A stretch of 64,000 nt of DNA from Owenweeksia sp. Its GTDB lineage: Bacteria; Bacteroidota; Bacteroidia; Flavobacteriales; Schleiferiaceae. The position numbers and the translations under genes are program-made. Below, piece by piece: positions 34,904 to 44,455 of this stretch. The notes under the pieces were generated by a model. The model was not told where the DNA came from, made no database searches, and saw only the letters and a program-made list of their open reading frames with translations. Position 1 is the first letter of the stretch, and every line of letters begins with the position of its first letter. The DNA lies in NCBI GenBank assembly GCA_002695025.1, contig NZNV01000023.1, positions 124,001 to 188,000 on the forward strand. The letters are read 5' to 3'.

Positions 34904-36193
34904 ATGAAATACGACAAAATACCTTCACAGCTCTTTACAGAAAACCGTCAACGTTTTGTAAAGCACCTGAAACCCAAATCCATTGCCATCTTCAATTCCA
35001 ATGATATTATGCCCACCAATGCGGATGGCGTCATGAAGTTTATCCAGAACAAGGATATCTTCCACCTTTCGGGTGCCGACCAGGAAGAGTCGGTTTTAGT
35101 GCTTTTCCCGGATGCCTACGATCACAGGCACCGCGAGATTCTCTTTCTCAAAGAAACCAATGACCATATTGCCCGTTGGGAAGGTGCCAAGCTGGATAAA
35201 GACCAGGGAACTGAAGTTTCCGGTATTGAAAATATTATGTGGCTAAAGGACCTGGAAGTAACCCTGGCCAACCTCATGAGCCAGGCCGAGCATGTTTACC
35301 TCAACACCAATGAACACCTGAGAAGAGCTCACGAGGTGGAAACCCGCGATGACCGTTTCCGCAAATGGCTACAGGAACGCTACCCCCTTCACCGCTACGA
35401 GCGCAGTGAGCCCATTATGCACCAGATTCGGGCTATAAAATTACCCATTGAGGTGGAGTTGATGCAAAGAGTATCCACCATTAACGCCAAAGCCTTTAAC
35501 CGGGTACTGAAATTCTTAAAGCCAGGCGTAAAGGAATATGAACTGGAAGCCGAATTCCTGCATGAATACATCCGTAATCAAGCCGATGGCTTTTCCTACG
35601 ATCCCATTATAGCTTCCGGTGAAAATGCCTGTGTGCTGCATTATATAGAGAACAACGATACTTGCAACGATGGTGAACTGGTACTTTTTGACTGTGGTTG
35701 CTGGTATGCCAATTACGCCTCCGATGTTACCCGTGCTTTCCCGGTGAACGGCCGTTTTACCGAACGCCAAAAGCAGGTATACAATGCCGTATTACGGGTA
35801 CAAAAAGCCTCACTCGAAATGTTACGCCCCGGAAACCAGTTGCACGAATACCATAAGGAAGTAGGTAAACTGATGACCGATGAATTGCTACAACTTGGCC
35901 TTATCGACAAGACCGATGTGAAGAATGAAAACCCGGACTGGCCCGCCTATAAAAAATACTTCATGCACGGCACCTCCCACTACATTGGGCTGGACGTGCA
36001 CGATGTAGGCCTTTGGACCGCCAAAATGGAGGTGGGCAACGCCTTTACCTGCGAACCTGGTATTTACATCCCGGAAGAAGGGATTGGCATCCGGATTGAA
36101 GATGATATCGTGATCGGGGAAAAGGAAAACCTGAATATGACCTCAGCTATACCCAAAGAGGTTGAGGAAATTGAAGAGGCCATGAACTCCTAA
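34904..36193 (+). CDS. Aminopeptidase P family protein (Xaa-Pro aminopeptidase)
   Basis: 429-residue M24 metallopeptidase with the aminopeptidase P N-terminal domain (~1-170) and a pita-bread catalytic domain. Metal ligands are visible: Asp in LFDCGCWYANYASDVTR (two Asp), His in HGTSHYIGLDVHD, and Glu in CEPGIYIPEEGIGIRIEDD. It removes N-terminal residues preceding proline. The start was chosen at the ATG of MKYDKIPSQLF, after a promoter box. The gene is divergent from sdhCAB and 15 nt before the alpha/beta hydrolase gene. Confidence 0.93.
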   Translation: MKYDKIPSQLFTENRQRFVKHLKPKSIAIFNSNDIMPTNADGVMKFIQNKDIFHLSGADQEESVLVLFPDAYDHRHREILFLKETNDHIARWEGAKLDKDQGTEVSGIENIMWLKDLEVTLANLMSQAEHVYLNTNEHLRRAHEVETRDDRFRKWLQERYPLHRYERSEPIMHQIRAIKLPIEVELMQRVSTINAKAFNRVLKFLKPGVKEYELEAEFLHEYIRNQADGFSYDPIIASGENACVLHYIENNDTCNDGELVLFDCGCWYANYASDVTRAFPVNGRFTERQKQVYNAVLRVQKASLEMLRPGNQLHEYHKEVGKLMTDELLQLGLIDKTDVKNENPDWPAYKKYFMHGTSHYIGLDVHDVGLWTAKMEVGNAFTCEPGIYIPEEGIGIRIEDDIVIGEKENLNMTSAIPKEVEEIEEAMNS

Positions 36194-36208
36194 AGATACG
36201 CACAGGCG

Positions 36209-36994
36209 ATGGCCGTTTTTACGTATCGATCTGCTGAGTTTCATTACAGCGATACCGGTTCCGGTATTGCTGTGGTCTTTCTGCATGGATTCCTGGAAAA
36301 CCAATCCATGTGGAAAGACCTTATTTCGGCCATCCCTAAAAAATACCGGGCCATCACGCTTGACCTCCCCGGGCATGGTCAATCCCACAACCTTGGATAT
36401 ATCCATACTATGGAAGATATGGCAGAGGTAGTGAAGGCCCTGATGAATGAGCTCAAGTTAAAAAAAGCCTTCCTGGCCGGGCATTCCATGGGCGGTTATG
36501 TGGCATTGGCCTTTGCGGAGAAATATCCGGACTTTGTACGGGGTATTATTCTTCAGAACTCTACGGCCAGAGCGGATTCCCATACAAAGAAGCTGGATCG
36601 TGACCGCGCCATTGCGCTGGTCAAGGAAAACCCCAAAAGTTTTGTACGCAAGAGCATCCCAAACTTATTCAGGCCCAAAAACCGCATAACTATGCGTGAA
36701 GTGGTGACGTGGGTAAAAAAGGAAGCACTCAAAACCTCACCTCAGGGTATTGTAGCCGCTTTGGAGGGCATGAAAATACGCCCGGACCGTGAGGTGCTGT
36801 TACACTTTGCGCCTTACCCGGTTCTTTTTATTGCTGCCCAGAATGATCCTATTTTACCCTTTAAAACTTTGGAATCCCAGTTGAAAGCGGAAAAGGTGAC
36901 CCCTTGCGTTACCGAAAACGGGCATATGGGACATATTGAGGACAGCGAAAAGGTTTGTAAAAGTTTGCTATCCTTTTTAGCAGCAAACACATAG
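36209..36994 (+). CDS. Alpha/beta hydrolase
   Basis: 261-residue alpha/beta-hydrolase fold enzyme: oxyanion region FLHGFLEN, nucleophile elbow GHSMGG with Ser93, an acid in AQNDPILPF, and a His in NGHMGHIED. This is a MhpC/BioH-like general esterase shape. The substrate cannot be assigned from the sequence. It is probably cotranscribed with the aminopeptidase P gene. Confidence 0.9.
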   Translation: MAVFTYRSAEFHYSDTGSGIAVVFLHGFLENQSMWKDLISAIPKKYRAITLDLPGHGQSHNLGYIHTMEDMAEVVKALMNELKLKKAFLAGHSMGGYVALAFAEKYPDFVRGIILQNSTARADSHTKKLDRDRAIALVKENPKSFVRKSIPNLFRPKNRITMREVVTWVKKEALKTSPQGIVAALEGMKIRPDREVLLHFAPYPVLFIAAQNDPILPFKTLESQLKAEKVTPCVTENGHMGHIEDSEKVCKSLLSFLAANT

Positions 36995-37115
36995 ATCCCA
37001 CCTAAACACAATAATATCTTATTTTCAGAAACTTTAAGGCCCTTTTCACAAAATCAGCGCTTTATATTCAACTTTTCTGTGGATCTTATGGACACTAACA
37101 AAAACTCAACTCAAC

Positions 37116-38531
37116 ATGAAACAACTACTTTTTGTAGGCGCAATGATCTTTGCGCTATCCATCAATTACGCCTCAGCTCAAGATTATGAACCCGGTCAGG
37201 AACTCGGGGAAAGCAATGAGGGCGGTGAAGGTGGTGAAAACGACCCACCCTCTGTACCTGAACCGGAAGAATGCTGCCCCGGTGAAAACCTCCTTGGAAA
37301 TGGAACATTTAACTCTTCTCTACCCAATTTCTTCAGCTTTGCATCCTTTAGCAGTGATTATACTCAAAAAACCAGCTGGTCAGGAATATTTGCCAATGGT
37401 AGCTATGGTCACTTTATGCCCAATAATAGCAACTGGATACACAACACTGTGTGTGTAGACTGGAATGTGCATGATCAGGATTATTGTGGCAATCAATTTG
37501 ATGGCGGCTATCTGCTGGTGAATGGTTTGACCAATGGTTACGGTTATAAAACCGTTTTTGAATTTGACATGACACTGGAACAGGGGGTTTACAATTTATG
37601 TGCGGATTTCCGCTACCTCCGTGACAAATGCTTTGACTACTGGGGCCCTGATCTGATCTTCAAGGTTACCGGCTCCAGCACCACTCAAAAAATCTTCAAT
37701 GTAAACACCACCGCAAGTGCCCCATGCGACTGGCAAACCGAGATCATGAATTTTGCCGTAAACAATTCCTCGGAAACCGTAACTATCAGCCTCATCCAGA
37801 ATGCTGATCGCTACACAGACGGTAATGACTTTGCGATGGATAACATCACTTTAAAGAGAATTGAGAATGTAAATTCCGAAAATGTATCGTTCACCACTCT
37901 GACTACTCCCAACGGTAATGGTACTTATAATATAAATTGCACCCTCCAAAACCCTCTGGAAGATCCCTGTTCTTATTTATGGACGTGGTGTGAATGGGAC
38001 GGCTCCAATTGCATAGGACCCGTGGGAAGCAGCATTTCCAATAGCTCTATCCAACTTACAGGCATAGCCTCAAATACCACTATCCGGGTAGTATGTACCG
38101 TTCAATGTCCCTGCGGACTGGCAACCTCACATCATGCCACACCTGAAACAGGGCCCGGTGGACGTATTGCCATGGCTTCCTCCGAGTTCAAGCCGGGAGA
38201 AGTAATAGGCATGGAAACTATTAACTTGAACCAGGCTTCAGAAACAGGCAAAGTTCCTGGAAAAAATTCCGAGGGATTCTCTGAATCTACTTTTGATATT
38301 TTCCCGAATCCCAACAACGGAGAGTTTACGATCCATACCAACGATATAAGCCTGGAAAACGCAGAAGTGCGTATTTATGCTCCCGATGGAAAAAAGATAT
38401 TCCATTCAGATGTGCGGATCAATCATGGTAACGATATACCCCTGCAACTGCAGGAATTACCTTCAGGCGTGTACAAGGTGATTTTGAGTAACAACCAAAC
38501 CCGCCAGCAAAGCAGCCTGGTAATTAAATAA
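37116..38531 (+). CDS. Secreted T9SS-sorted protein of unknown function
   Basis: 471 residues with a signal peptide (MKQLLFVGAMIFALSINYASA). An acidic Gly/Glu-rich linker (~30-50) leads into a Cys-containing beta domain resembling a carbohydrate-binding jelly roll (NLLGNGTFNSS, YNLCADFRYL, NDFAMDNITLKRI). A second Ig-like part with paired Cys follows (CSYLWTWCEW, CTVQCPCG). A type A T9SS sorting domain closes it (FDIFPNPNNGEFTIH to the end, with LPSGVYKVIL). Ligand unknown. It has a good terminator and stands alone. Confidence 0.85.
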   Translation: MKQLLFVGAMIFALSINYASAQDYEPGQELGESNEGGEGGENDPPSVPEPEECCPGENLLGNGTFNSSLPNFFSFASFSSDYTQKTSWSGIFANGSYGHFMPNNSNWIHNTVCVDWNVHDQDYCGNQFDGGYLLVNGLTNGYGYKTVFEFDMTLEQGVYNLCADFRYLRDKCFDYWGPDLIFKVTGSSTTQKIFNVNTTASAPCDWQTEIMNFAVNNSSETVTISLIQNADRYTDGNDFAMDNITLKRIENVNSENVSFTTLTTPNGNGTYNINCTLQNPLEDPCSYLWTWCEWDGSNCIGPVGSSISNSSIQLTGIASNTTIRVVCTVQCPCGLATSHHATPETGPGGRIAMASSEFKPGEVIGMETINLNQASETGKVPGKNSEGFSESTFDIFPNPNNGEFTIHTNDISLENAEVRIYAPDGKKIFHSDVRINHGNDIPLQLQELPSGVYKVILSNNQTRQQSSLVIK

Positions 38532-38550
38532 TATGAATTAGTTCCAAACT

Positions 38551-38579
38551 AAAAGGCCGGCTATGCCGGCCTTTTTTAT
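38551..38579 (+). terminator. Terminator after the T9SS protein gene
   Basis: 11-bp stem AAAAGGCCGGC/GCCGGCCTTTT with a TAT loop, then TTATT. A-run on the left allows action in both directions. Confidence 0.88.
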
Positions 38580-38890
38580 TACTCTACCTTACGCTACATT
38601 GCATCCCAGCCCCTCTTTCCGGTTCACCTCATCATCCATGGCTGGGTAAATTCCACCTGCCCTCTCTGCTTTATTAAAATATTAGGCCTGCCAGGAAGTT
38701 AGTAGTAAACACCCTCAACCTCCCGCATCTCCCCTCTCTTAAACGAGCTTAAAACCACCTTGACACGAGCTTGACACGTAGTAAACGCGTAGATACTTCG
38801 TGGGTATAGCATCTATAAAGTACAGATGGAGTATATATTCTTAACTTAAAGAAAATCCCAAAAAACTTTCTATGATCTAAACTCTGGCAT
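38580..38890. other. Intergenic stretch between the T9SS protein gene and thiL
   Basis: No gene supported. It holds a tandem pair of TTGACACG (38760 and 38771, 11-nt period), a nearby ACGAGCTT repeat, and a 16/17-nt match (around 38597) to the 3' end of thiL. No terminator for thiL was seen. The composition is less AT-rich than most gaps here. Confidence 0.5.
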
Positions 38891-39955
38891 CTACTCGTCT
38901 GCCCGCAACATCGCATCCCAGCCCTGGGCGGTCAGGCGGATGGCTTGATCATCACGGGTAAAGAGGTTGGCACCTTCTTCTTTGTCCACTACATGGCCGA
39001 TGACCGTGAAATTGGGGTTGCCCTTGATCTTTTCGTAGTCCTGCAGGTCAATGGTAAAAAGAAGCTCGTAATCTTCTCCACCACTAAGGGCCACCGTAGT
39101 GGTAGTGAGGTTAAACTCTTCGCATAGTTTATATACGGAGGGGTCAATGGGGATCTTATCCTCATGCAAACGCATACCAACGCCAGACTGACGACAAAGG
39201 TGGAGGATCTCAGAACTCAGTCCGTCCGACACATCGATCATGGAGGTTGGTTTAACCTCTAAAGCCGCCAGTATTTCGGGAACGTCCTTACGGGCTTCCG
39301 GCTTAAGCTGGCGCTGCAAAACGTATTCATAGCCTTCCAGGTTGGGTTGCATATTGCGGTCGGCTTCGTACACCGATTTCTCACGCTCCAACAACTGCAG
39401 GCCCATGTAGGCACCCCCCAGGTCACCGGAAACCACCAGCAGGTCGGTAGCTTTAGCGCCCTTGCGGTACACAATGTCTTTTTCGTCCACCTGGCCAATA
39501 GCGGTAATGCTGATGATCAACCCGGAATAGGAAGAGGTGGTGTCACCCCCCACCAGGTCTACCTCGTATATATTGCAGGCAGCACGAATACCTTCATAGA
39601 TCTTTTCAATGAACTCCGCACTAAAGCGGTTTGAAACCGCCAGGCTCACCGTAATTTGGGTAGGGCGGCCATTCATGGCGTAGATATCTGAAAGATTTAC
39701 CACCACCGCCTTATACCCTAAATGCTGGGGAGGTACATAAGTGAGGTCAAAATGCACACCTTCCACCAGCATGTCGGTAGTAACCACCGTTTGTTTATCC
39801 AGCATCTCTATAACCGCTGCATCGTCACCCACTCCTTTTATGGAAGAGGCATTGCGCAATGGAAAGTCTTGGGTCAGCTTGTCGATCAATCCGAATTCAC
39901 CTAACTCCGAAAGGGGAGTGAATTCTTCGTTCGTGTTTTCCTGGTTTTCGTTCAT
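38891..39955 (-). CDS. thiL: Thiamine-monophosphate kinase
   Basis: 354-residue ThiL, converting thiamine phosphate to the pyrophosphate cofactor with ATP. The PurM-like fold motifs are clear: GVGDDAAVIE (Mg/ATP), DLVGGDTTSS, SGDLGGAYMGLQLL, and DVSDGLSSEI, followed by ALSGGEDYELLFT. The ATG is only 4 nt after a TAATTTTG box, so the message is probably leaderless. It is divergent from the suf operon. Confidence 0.96.
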   Translation of the reverse strand: MNENQENTNEEFTPLSELGEFGLIDKLTQDFPLRNASSIKGVGDDAAVIEMLDKQTVVTTDMLVEGVHFDLTYVPPQHLGYKAVVVNLSDIYAMNGRPTQITVSLAVSNRFSAEFIEKIYEGIRAACNIYEVDLVGGDTTSSYSGLIISITAIGQVDEKDIVYRKGAKATDLLVVSGDLGGAYMGLQLLEREKSVYEADRNMQPNLEGYEYVLQRQLKPEARKDVPEILAALEVKPTSMIDVSDGLSSEILHLCRQSGVGMRLHEDKIPIDPSVYKLCEEFNLTTTTVALSGGEDYELLFTIDLQDYEKIKGNPNFTVIGHVVDKEEGANLFTRDDQAIRLTAQGWDAMLRADE

Positions 39956-39959
39956 GCCG

Positions 39960-39967
39960 CAAAATTA
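39960..39967 (-). promoter_or_regulatory. TAATTTTG -7 box 4 nt before thiL start (putative leaderless mRNA)
   Basis: Minus-strand perfect TAnnTTTG, then CGGC and the thiL ATG. No clear -33 TTG within 17-23 nt. Confidence 0.5.
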
Positions 39968-40028
39968 CCAAAAGGAATCGGCCCATAGTCTCCCCCTTTA
40001 TTCTATGGCGCCCTGAATCTTATTTAGT

Positions 40029-40036
40029 AATTTTGC
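40029..40036 (+). promoter_or_regulatory. TAATTTTG -7 box upstream of the suf operon
   Basis: Perfect TAnnTTTG 27 nt before the first suf gene. The AT-rich segment between the box and the start could hold an iron or Fe-S regulator site, but no clear palindrome is seen. Confidence 0.5.
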
Positions 40037-40063
40037 ATTTATTTATACTAATTCTAAATCAAT

Positions 40064-40393
40064 ATGATAAAGGTTTCTGAATCAGCTAAAAAGAGGCTGG
40101 AAGCTTTGATGAGCGAAGAAGGACATGAGCTGAGCCAGTCATACGTACGCGTAGGCGTGTCCAGTGGAGGATGCAGCGGCCTTTCCTATAAACTGGATTT
40201 AGATACAGAAGTAAAGGAAAGCGATAAACTTTTTGAAGATCAGGGTGTACGTATCCTCGTAGATAAGAAAAGCTTCCTGTACCTTGTGGGAACTACCCTT
40301 GAGTATAGTGGCGGCCTTAATGGAAAGGGATTCAGCTTTAACAACCCCAACGCCTCACGCACCTGCGGCTGCGGAGAGAGTTTTGCTGTATAA
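40064..40393 (+). CDS. sufA: A-type iron-sulfur carrier (SufA/IscA/HesB family)
   Basis: 109-residue HesB-domain protein with the three conserved cysteines: one in [12 protein letters not shown] and two in the C-terminal CGCGESF. It carries nascent Fe-S clusters to apo-proteins. It is first gene of the suf operon, 17 nt before sufB. The symbol is by family and position; IscA and SufA cannot be told apart from sequence alone. Confidence 0.93.
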   Translation: MIKVSESAKKRLEALMSEEGHELSQSYVRVGVSSGGCSGLSYKLDLDTEVKESDKLFEDQGVRILVDKKSFLYLVGTTLEYSGGLNGKGFSFNNPNASRTCGCGESFAV

Positions 40394-40410
40394 ACGGAGA
40401 GAAAGGAATT

Positions 40411-41850
40411 ATGAGCGAAGAACAGTTATTAGAAGAAGTAACGGGGTCGGAATACAAATACGGCTTCTACACCAATATAGAATCAGATAAAGCCCCTCCC
40501 GGGCTCAATGAGGAGATCATCCGCTTTATCTCGGCCAAGAAGAACGAACCGGAATGGATGACCGAATGGAGGCTGGATGCCTATCATAAATGGGAGAAAA
40601 TGAAAGAGCCCAATTGGGCCAACGTTCATTACCCTTCTCCTGATTTCCAAGCCATCTCCTACTACTCTGCCCCAAAAAAGAAAAAGACCCTGGACAGCCT
40701 GGATGAGGTGGACCCGGAACTTTTGAAAACCTTTGAAAAACTCGGCATTTCCCTGGATGAGCAAAAACGCCTGAGCGGGGTGGCTATGGATGTAGTAGTT
40801 GATTCCGTTTCGGTAAAAACTACCTTTAAAGAAAAGCTGGCTGAGCTCGGTATTATCTTCTGCTCGATTTCCGAAGCCATACAGGAACACCCGGAGCTGG
40901 TGCGTAAGTACATCGGCACGGTAGTTCCCAAATCCGATAACTTTTATGCGGCCCTCAATTCAGCGGTATTTACCGATGGCTCTTTCTGCTACATCCCGAA
41001 AGGCGTTAGATGCCCCATGGAGCTGAGCACTTACTTCCGCATCAATGAAGCCGGCACGGGCCAGTTTGAGCGTACCCTGCTTATTGCCGATGAAGGCAGC
41101 TATGTAAGCTACCTGGAAGGCTGTACCGCACCCCAGCGCGATGAAAACCAACTGCACGCTGCGGTGGTGGAGCTCATAGCTTTGGATAATGCCGAGATCA
41201 AATACTCCACCGTTCAGAACTGGTATCCCGGTGATAAGAACGGTAAAGGTGGGGTGTACAACTTTGTAACCAAGCGCGGTATCTGCGAGCGCAACGCCAA
41301 GATCTCCTGGACCCAGGTGGAGACCGGTTCTGCGGTAACCTGGAAATATCCTTCCTGCATTCTGAAAGGTGAGAATTCAGTAGGTGAATTTTATTCGGTA
41401 GCGGTTACCAACAATTACCAACAAGCCGATACCGGCACCAAGATGATCCACCTGGGCAAGAACACCAAAAGCACTATCATCAGTAAAGGTATTTGTGCCG
41501 GAAAGAGCAATGGCAGTTACCGTGGGTTGGTGAAGATCGGCCCAAGAGCTGAGAATGCCCGGAACTTTTCGCAATGCGACTCACTATTGATGGGCAGCAG
41601 TTGCGGGTCCCACACTTTTCCTTACATCGAAACTAAAAACAAGACCGCCAAAGTGGAGCATGAGGCCACTACCTCCAAGATCGGGGAAGACCAGATCTTC
41701 TATTGCAATCAGAGAGGTATTGGAGAAGAAGAAGCCATCGCCCTTATTGTGAACGGCTACTGCAAGGACGTTCTGAACCAGTTACCCATGGAGTTTGCCG
41801 TGGAAGCACAGAAATTGCTGGCGATTAGCTTGGAGGGATCGGTGGGTTAA
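40411..41850 (+). CDS. sufB: Fe-S cluster assembly protein SufB
   Basis: 479-residue SufB, the scaffold subunit of SufBC2D. A helical N-terminus leads into the right-handed beta-helix core, with [41 protein letters not shown] and SDSLLMGS-like repeats ([16 protein letters not shown]). [13 protein letters not shown] near the end carries the conserved C-terminal cysteine. The length is normal. It would normally be followed closely by sufC; here a four-helix-bundle gene and repeats lie between. Confidence 0.97.
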   Translation: MSEEQLLEEVTGSEYKYGFYTNIESDKAPPGLNEEIIRFISAKKNEPEWMTEWRLDAYHKWEKMKEPNWANVHYPSPDFQAISYYSAPKKKKTLDSLDEVDPELLKTFEKLGISLDEQKRLSGVAMDVVVDSVSVKTTFKEKLAELGIIFCSISEAIQEHPELVRKYIGTVVPKSDNFYAALNSAVFTDGSFCYIPKGVRCPMELSTYFRINEAGTGQFERTLLIADEGSYVSYLEGCTAPQRDENQLHAAVVELIALDNAEIKYSTVQNWYPGDKNGKGGVYNFVTKRGICERNAKISWTQVETGSAVTWKYPSCILKGENSVGEFYSVAVTNNYQQADTGTKMIHLGKNTKSTIISKGICAGKSNGSYRGLVKIGPRAENARNFSQCDSLLMGSSCGSHTFPYIETKNKTAKVEHEATTSKIGEDQIFYCNQRGIGEEEAIALIVNGYCKDVLNQLPMEFAVEAQKLLAISLEGSVG

Positions 41851-41860
41851 TGCTCCTTGA

Positions 41861-41893
41861 GTTGCAAAGTCTTAAAGTTGTAAGGTTGTAAAG
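41861..41893. repeat. Left boundary repeats of the four-helix-bundle unit
   Basis: Three GTTGYAA units (41861, 41877, 41885) just after the sufB stop. The 14-nt AAAGTTGTAAGGTT (41874-41887) matches AAAGTTGAAGGTT in the sufE-sufT spacer with one extra base. Confidence 0.55.
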
Positions 41894-41901
41894 AACTGCA
41901 A

Positions 41902-42330
41902 ATGGGCAAAATCGAAAAGTTTGAGGATTTAAGAATATGGCAACAGGCCAGGGAGCTGTCACAGTGGTTCTTTCATTTAAAGAAGACCTCTGAACTTGGT
42001 TCTGACTTTAAATTATGTGGGCAAGCTGACCGGTCCATTGGTTCTGTTATGGACAATATCGCAGAAGGATTTGAGCGTAATGGCAAAAGAGAATTTCTGA
42101 ACTTTCTTTCCATAGCCAAAGGTTCGGCTGGTGAATTCCGTTCTCAACTTTACCGGATTTACGATAGAATTTACATCAACGAAAAGGAATTGAATCAAAA
42201 ACTGGAGTCTTGCGAGCAATTGAGCAAAGGCATAAGCTCCTTCATGAATTACATAGCTTCAACTGAACTTCCGGGATGGAAGTTTCGCGAAGAGCAGCAA
42301 GAATATAAAAGGCAGGAAGAAAGGCCTTAA
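41902..42330 (+). CDS. Four helix bundle protein (S23/23S rRNA intervening-sequence protein family)
   Basis: 142-residue, almost all-helical protein. The family signature opens FEDLRIWQQARELS; SIGSVMDNIAEGFERNGKREFLNFLSIAKGS and the GEFRSQLYR segment follow. Relatives are encoded in intervening sequences of 23S rRNA genes, and the diversity-generating-retroelement helper Avd has the same fold; the biochemical role is unknown. Here the gene lies between sufB and sufC, which are adjacent in most operons, and is flanked by short repeats. It therefore looks like an insertion that left the operon's reading direction intact. The Lys/Glu-rich tail is variable in the family. Confidence 0.9.
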   Translation: MGKIEKFEDLRIWQQARELSQWFFHLKKTSELGSDFKLCGQADRSIGSVMDNIAEGFERNGKREFLNFLSIAKGSAGEFRSQLYRIYDRIYINEKELNQKLESCEQLSKGISSFMNYIASTELPGWKFREEQQEYKRQEERP

Positions 42331-42356
42331 AACATTGAATCTTTAAAACATTAGAA
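42325..42356. repeat. Right boundary repeats of the four-helix-bundle unit
   Basis: Two tandem 16-nt copies, CCTTAAAACATTGAAT and CTTTAAAACATTAGAA, starting over the gene's own stop codon and ending 7 nt before sufC. AACATTGAA (42331-42339) recurs in the sufE-sufT spacer. Confidence 0.55.
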
Positions 42357-42362
42357 CCAATA

Positions 42363-43118
<756 letters not shown>

Positions 43119-43135
43119 TCCCAAAAAACCAGGCT

Positions 43136-44455
43136 GTGGAGCAACTCAAGGATAAATTAGAATCGTCATTCATCATATTTGAGAACGAACTGAACGGACA
43201 GGCCAAAACGCCTATCCATAAGGTTCGGCAAAAGGCCTTTAAGACCTTTGAGAAAAAAGGCTTTCCCACTAAACGGGATGAGGAGTGGAAATACACCAAC
43301 CTGAGACCCATTCTCAAACACGATTACCGTATTTTTCAAAAGGGTGAGAACGTTATTGACTTTAAGGATATCAGACGCTACTTCCTCAGCGATATGGATA
43401 CCTACAAAGTGGTATTTGTGGACGGGGTTTTCAGCTCATGGCTGAGTGAAACCACCCACCAGCGTTTTGACATCTGCACCTTTAATAGTATGATGCAGAA
43501 GTCTCCGGAAATAGTGGAAGAATATTTTAACAAAGCCCTTCCGCAGGAAGAATCGCTGGGCGCCATTAATACGGCTTTTGCCCATGAAGGAGCGTTCATT
43601 CGCATCAAAAAAGGCCAAACGGTAGATAAACCCGTAGAAGTTGTATTCTTTACCACCAGCCAGGACAAAGAGGTTATGATGCAACCCCGCAACCTGGTGA
43701 TCGTAGAGGAAAATGCAGAAGTACAAATACTGGAGCGCCATCAATCGCTCAGTGAACTCCCGGTGTTTACCAATTCCGTTACGGAGATCTTTGCGCATAA
43801 ATCTTCAAGACTGTACTACTACAAGGTTCAGAATGACAACCTGGAGGCTTCCCTGATCGATAACACCTCAGTTATTCAGCATGAGCAGAGCAATGTATCC
43901 ATCGGTACCTTTTCCTTCGGAAATAAGTTTGTGCGCAACAACCTCAACATTTTCCTGAAGGGTGAGCATACCGAAACCAATATGGATGGTATTACCATTA
44001 TTGGTGACGACCAACTGGTGGATCATCACACTTTGGTGGATCACAAGATCCCCAATTGTCACAGCAGCGAGCTGTATAAAGGAATATATGACGGCTCGGC
44101 CCATGGTGTTTTCAACGGTAAGGTGATGGTACACCCACATGCTCAGAAGACCAACGCCTTCCAGGAAAACAACAACATCCTGTTAACAGACAAGGCTTCC
44201 ATTGACACCAAGCCACAGCTGGAGATCTATGCCGATGATGTGCAGTGTTCACATGGCTGTACCATCGGTCAGCTGGATGAAGATGCGCTTTTTTACCTGC
44301 AATCCCGGGGTATCCCGGAAAAGGAAGGAAAAGCATTGCTGCTGTATGCCTTTGCCAACGATGGCCTGCGGAACGTGAAGATCTCCGGGCTGCGCAAAAA
44401 GCTTAATAAGCAAATAGCCCAAAAGCTGGGTGTAAACCTGGATTTTGAATTATAA
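43136..44455 (+). CDS. sufD: Fe-S cluster assembly protein SufD
   Basis: 439-residue partner of SufB in the scaffold. It starts at GTG; no ATG is available near the front, and the N-terminus (KLESSFIIFENELNG...RDEEWKYTNLRPIL) fits the family. The beta-helix core includes NMDGITIIGDDQLVDHHTLVDH, and the C-terminus has CSHGCTIGQLDEDALFYLQSRGI with the conserved Cys/His region. Its stop overlaps the sufS start by one base (TAATG). Confidence 0.96.
   Translation: MEQLKDKLESSFIIFENELNGQAKTPIHKVRQKAFKTFEKKGFPTKRDEEWKYTNLRPILKHDYRIFQKGENVIDFKDIRRYFLSDMDTYKVVFVDGVFSSWLSETTHQRFDICTFNSMMQKSPEIVEEYFNKALPQEESLGAINTAFAHEGAFIRIKKGQTVDKPVEVVFFTTSQDKEVMMQPRNLVIVEENAEVQILERHQSLSELPVFTNSVTEIFAHKSSRLYYYKVQNDNLEASLIDNTSVIQHEQSNVSIGTFSFGNKFVRNNLNIFLKGEHTETNMDGITIIGDDQLVDHHTLVDHKIPNCHSSELYKGIYDGSAHGVFNGKVMVHPHAQKTNAFQENNNILLTDKASIDTKPQLEIYADDVQCSHGCTIGQLDEDALFYLQSRGIPEKEGKALLLYAFANDGLRNVKISGLRKKLNKQIAQKLGVNLDFEL

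Noticed and set aside
38760-38778. TTGACA as a sigma-70 -35 promoter element
   Set aside because: The primary sigma factor in Bacteroidota uses TTG/TAnnTTTG, not TTGACA/TATAAT, and no -7 box is correctly spaced.
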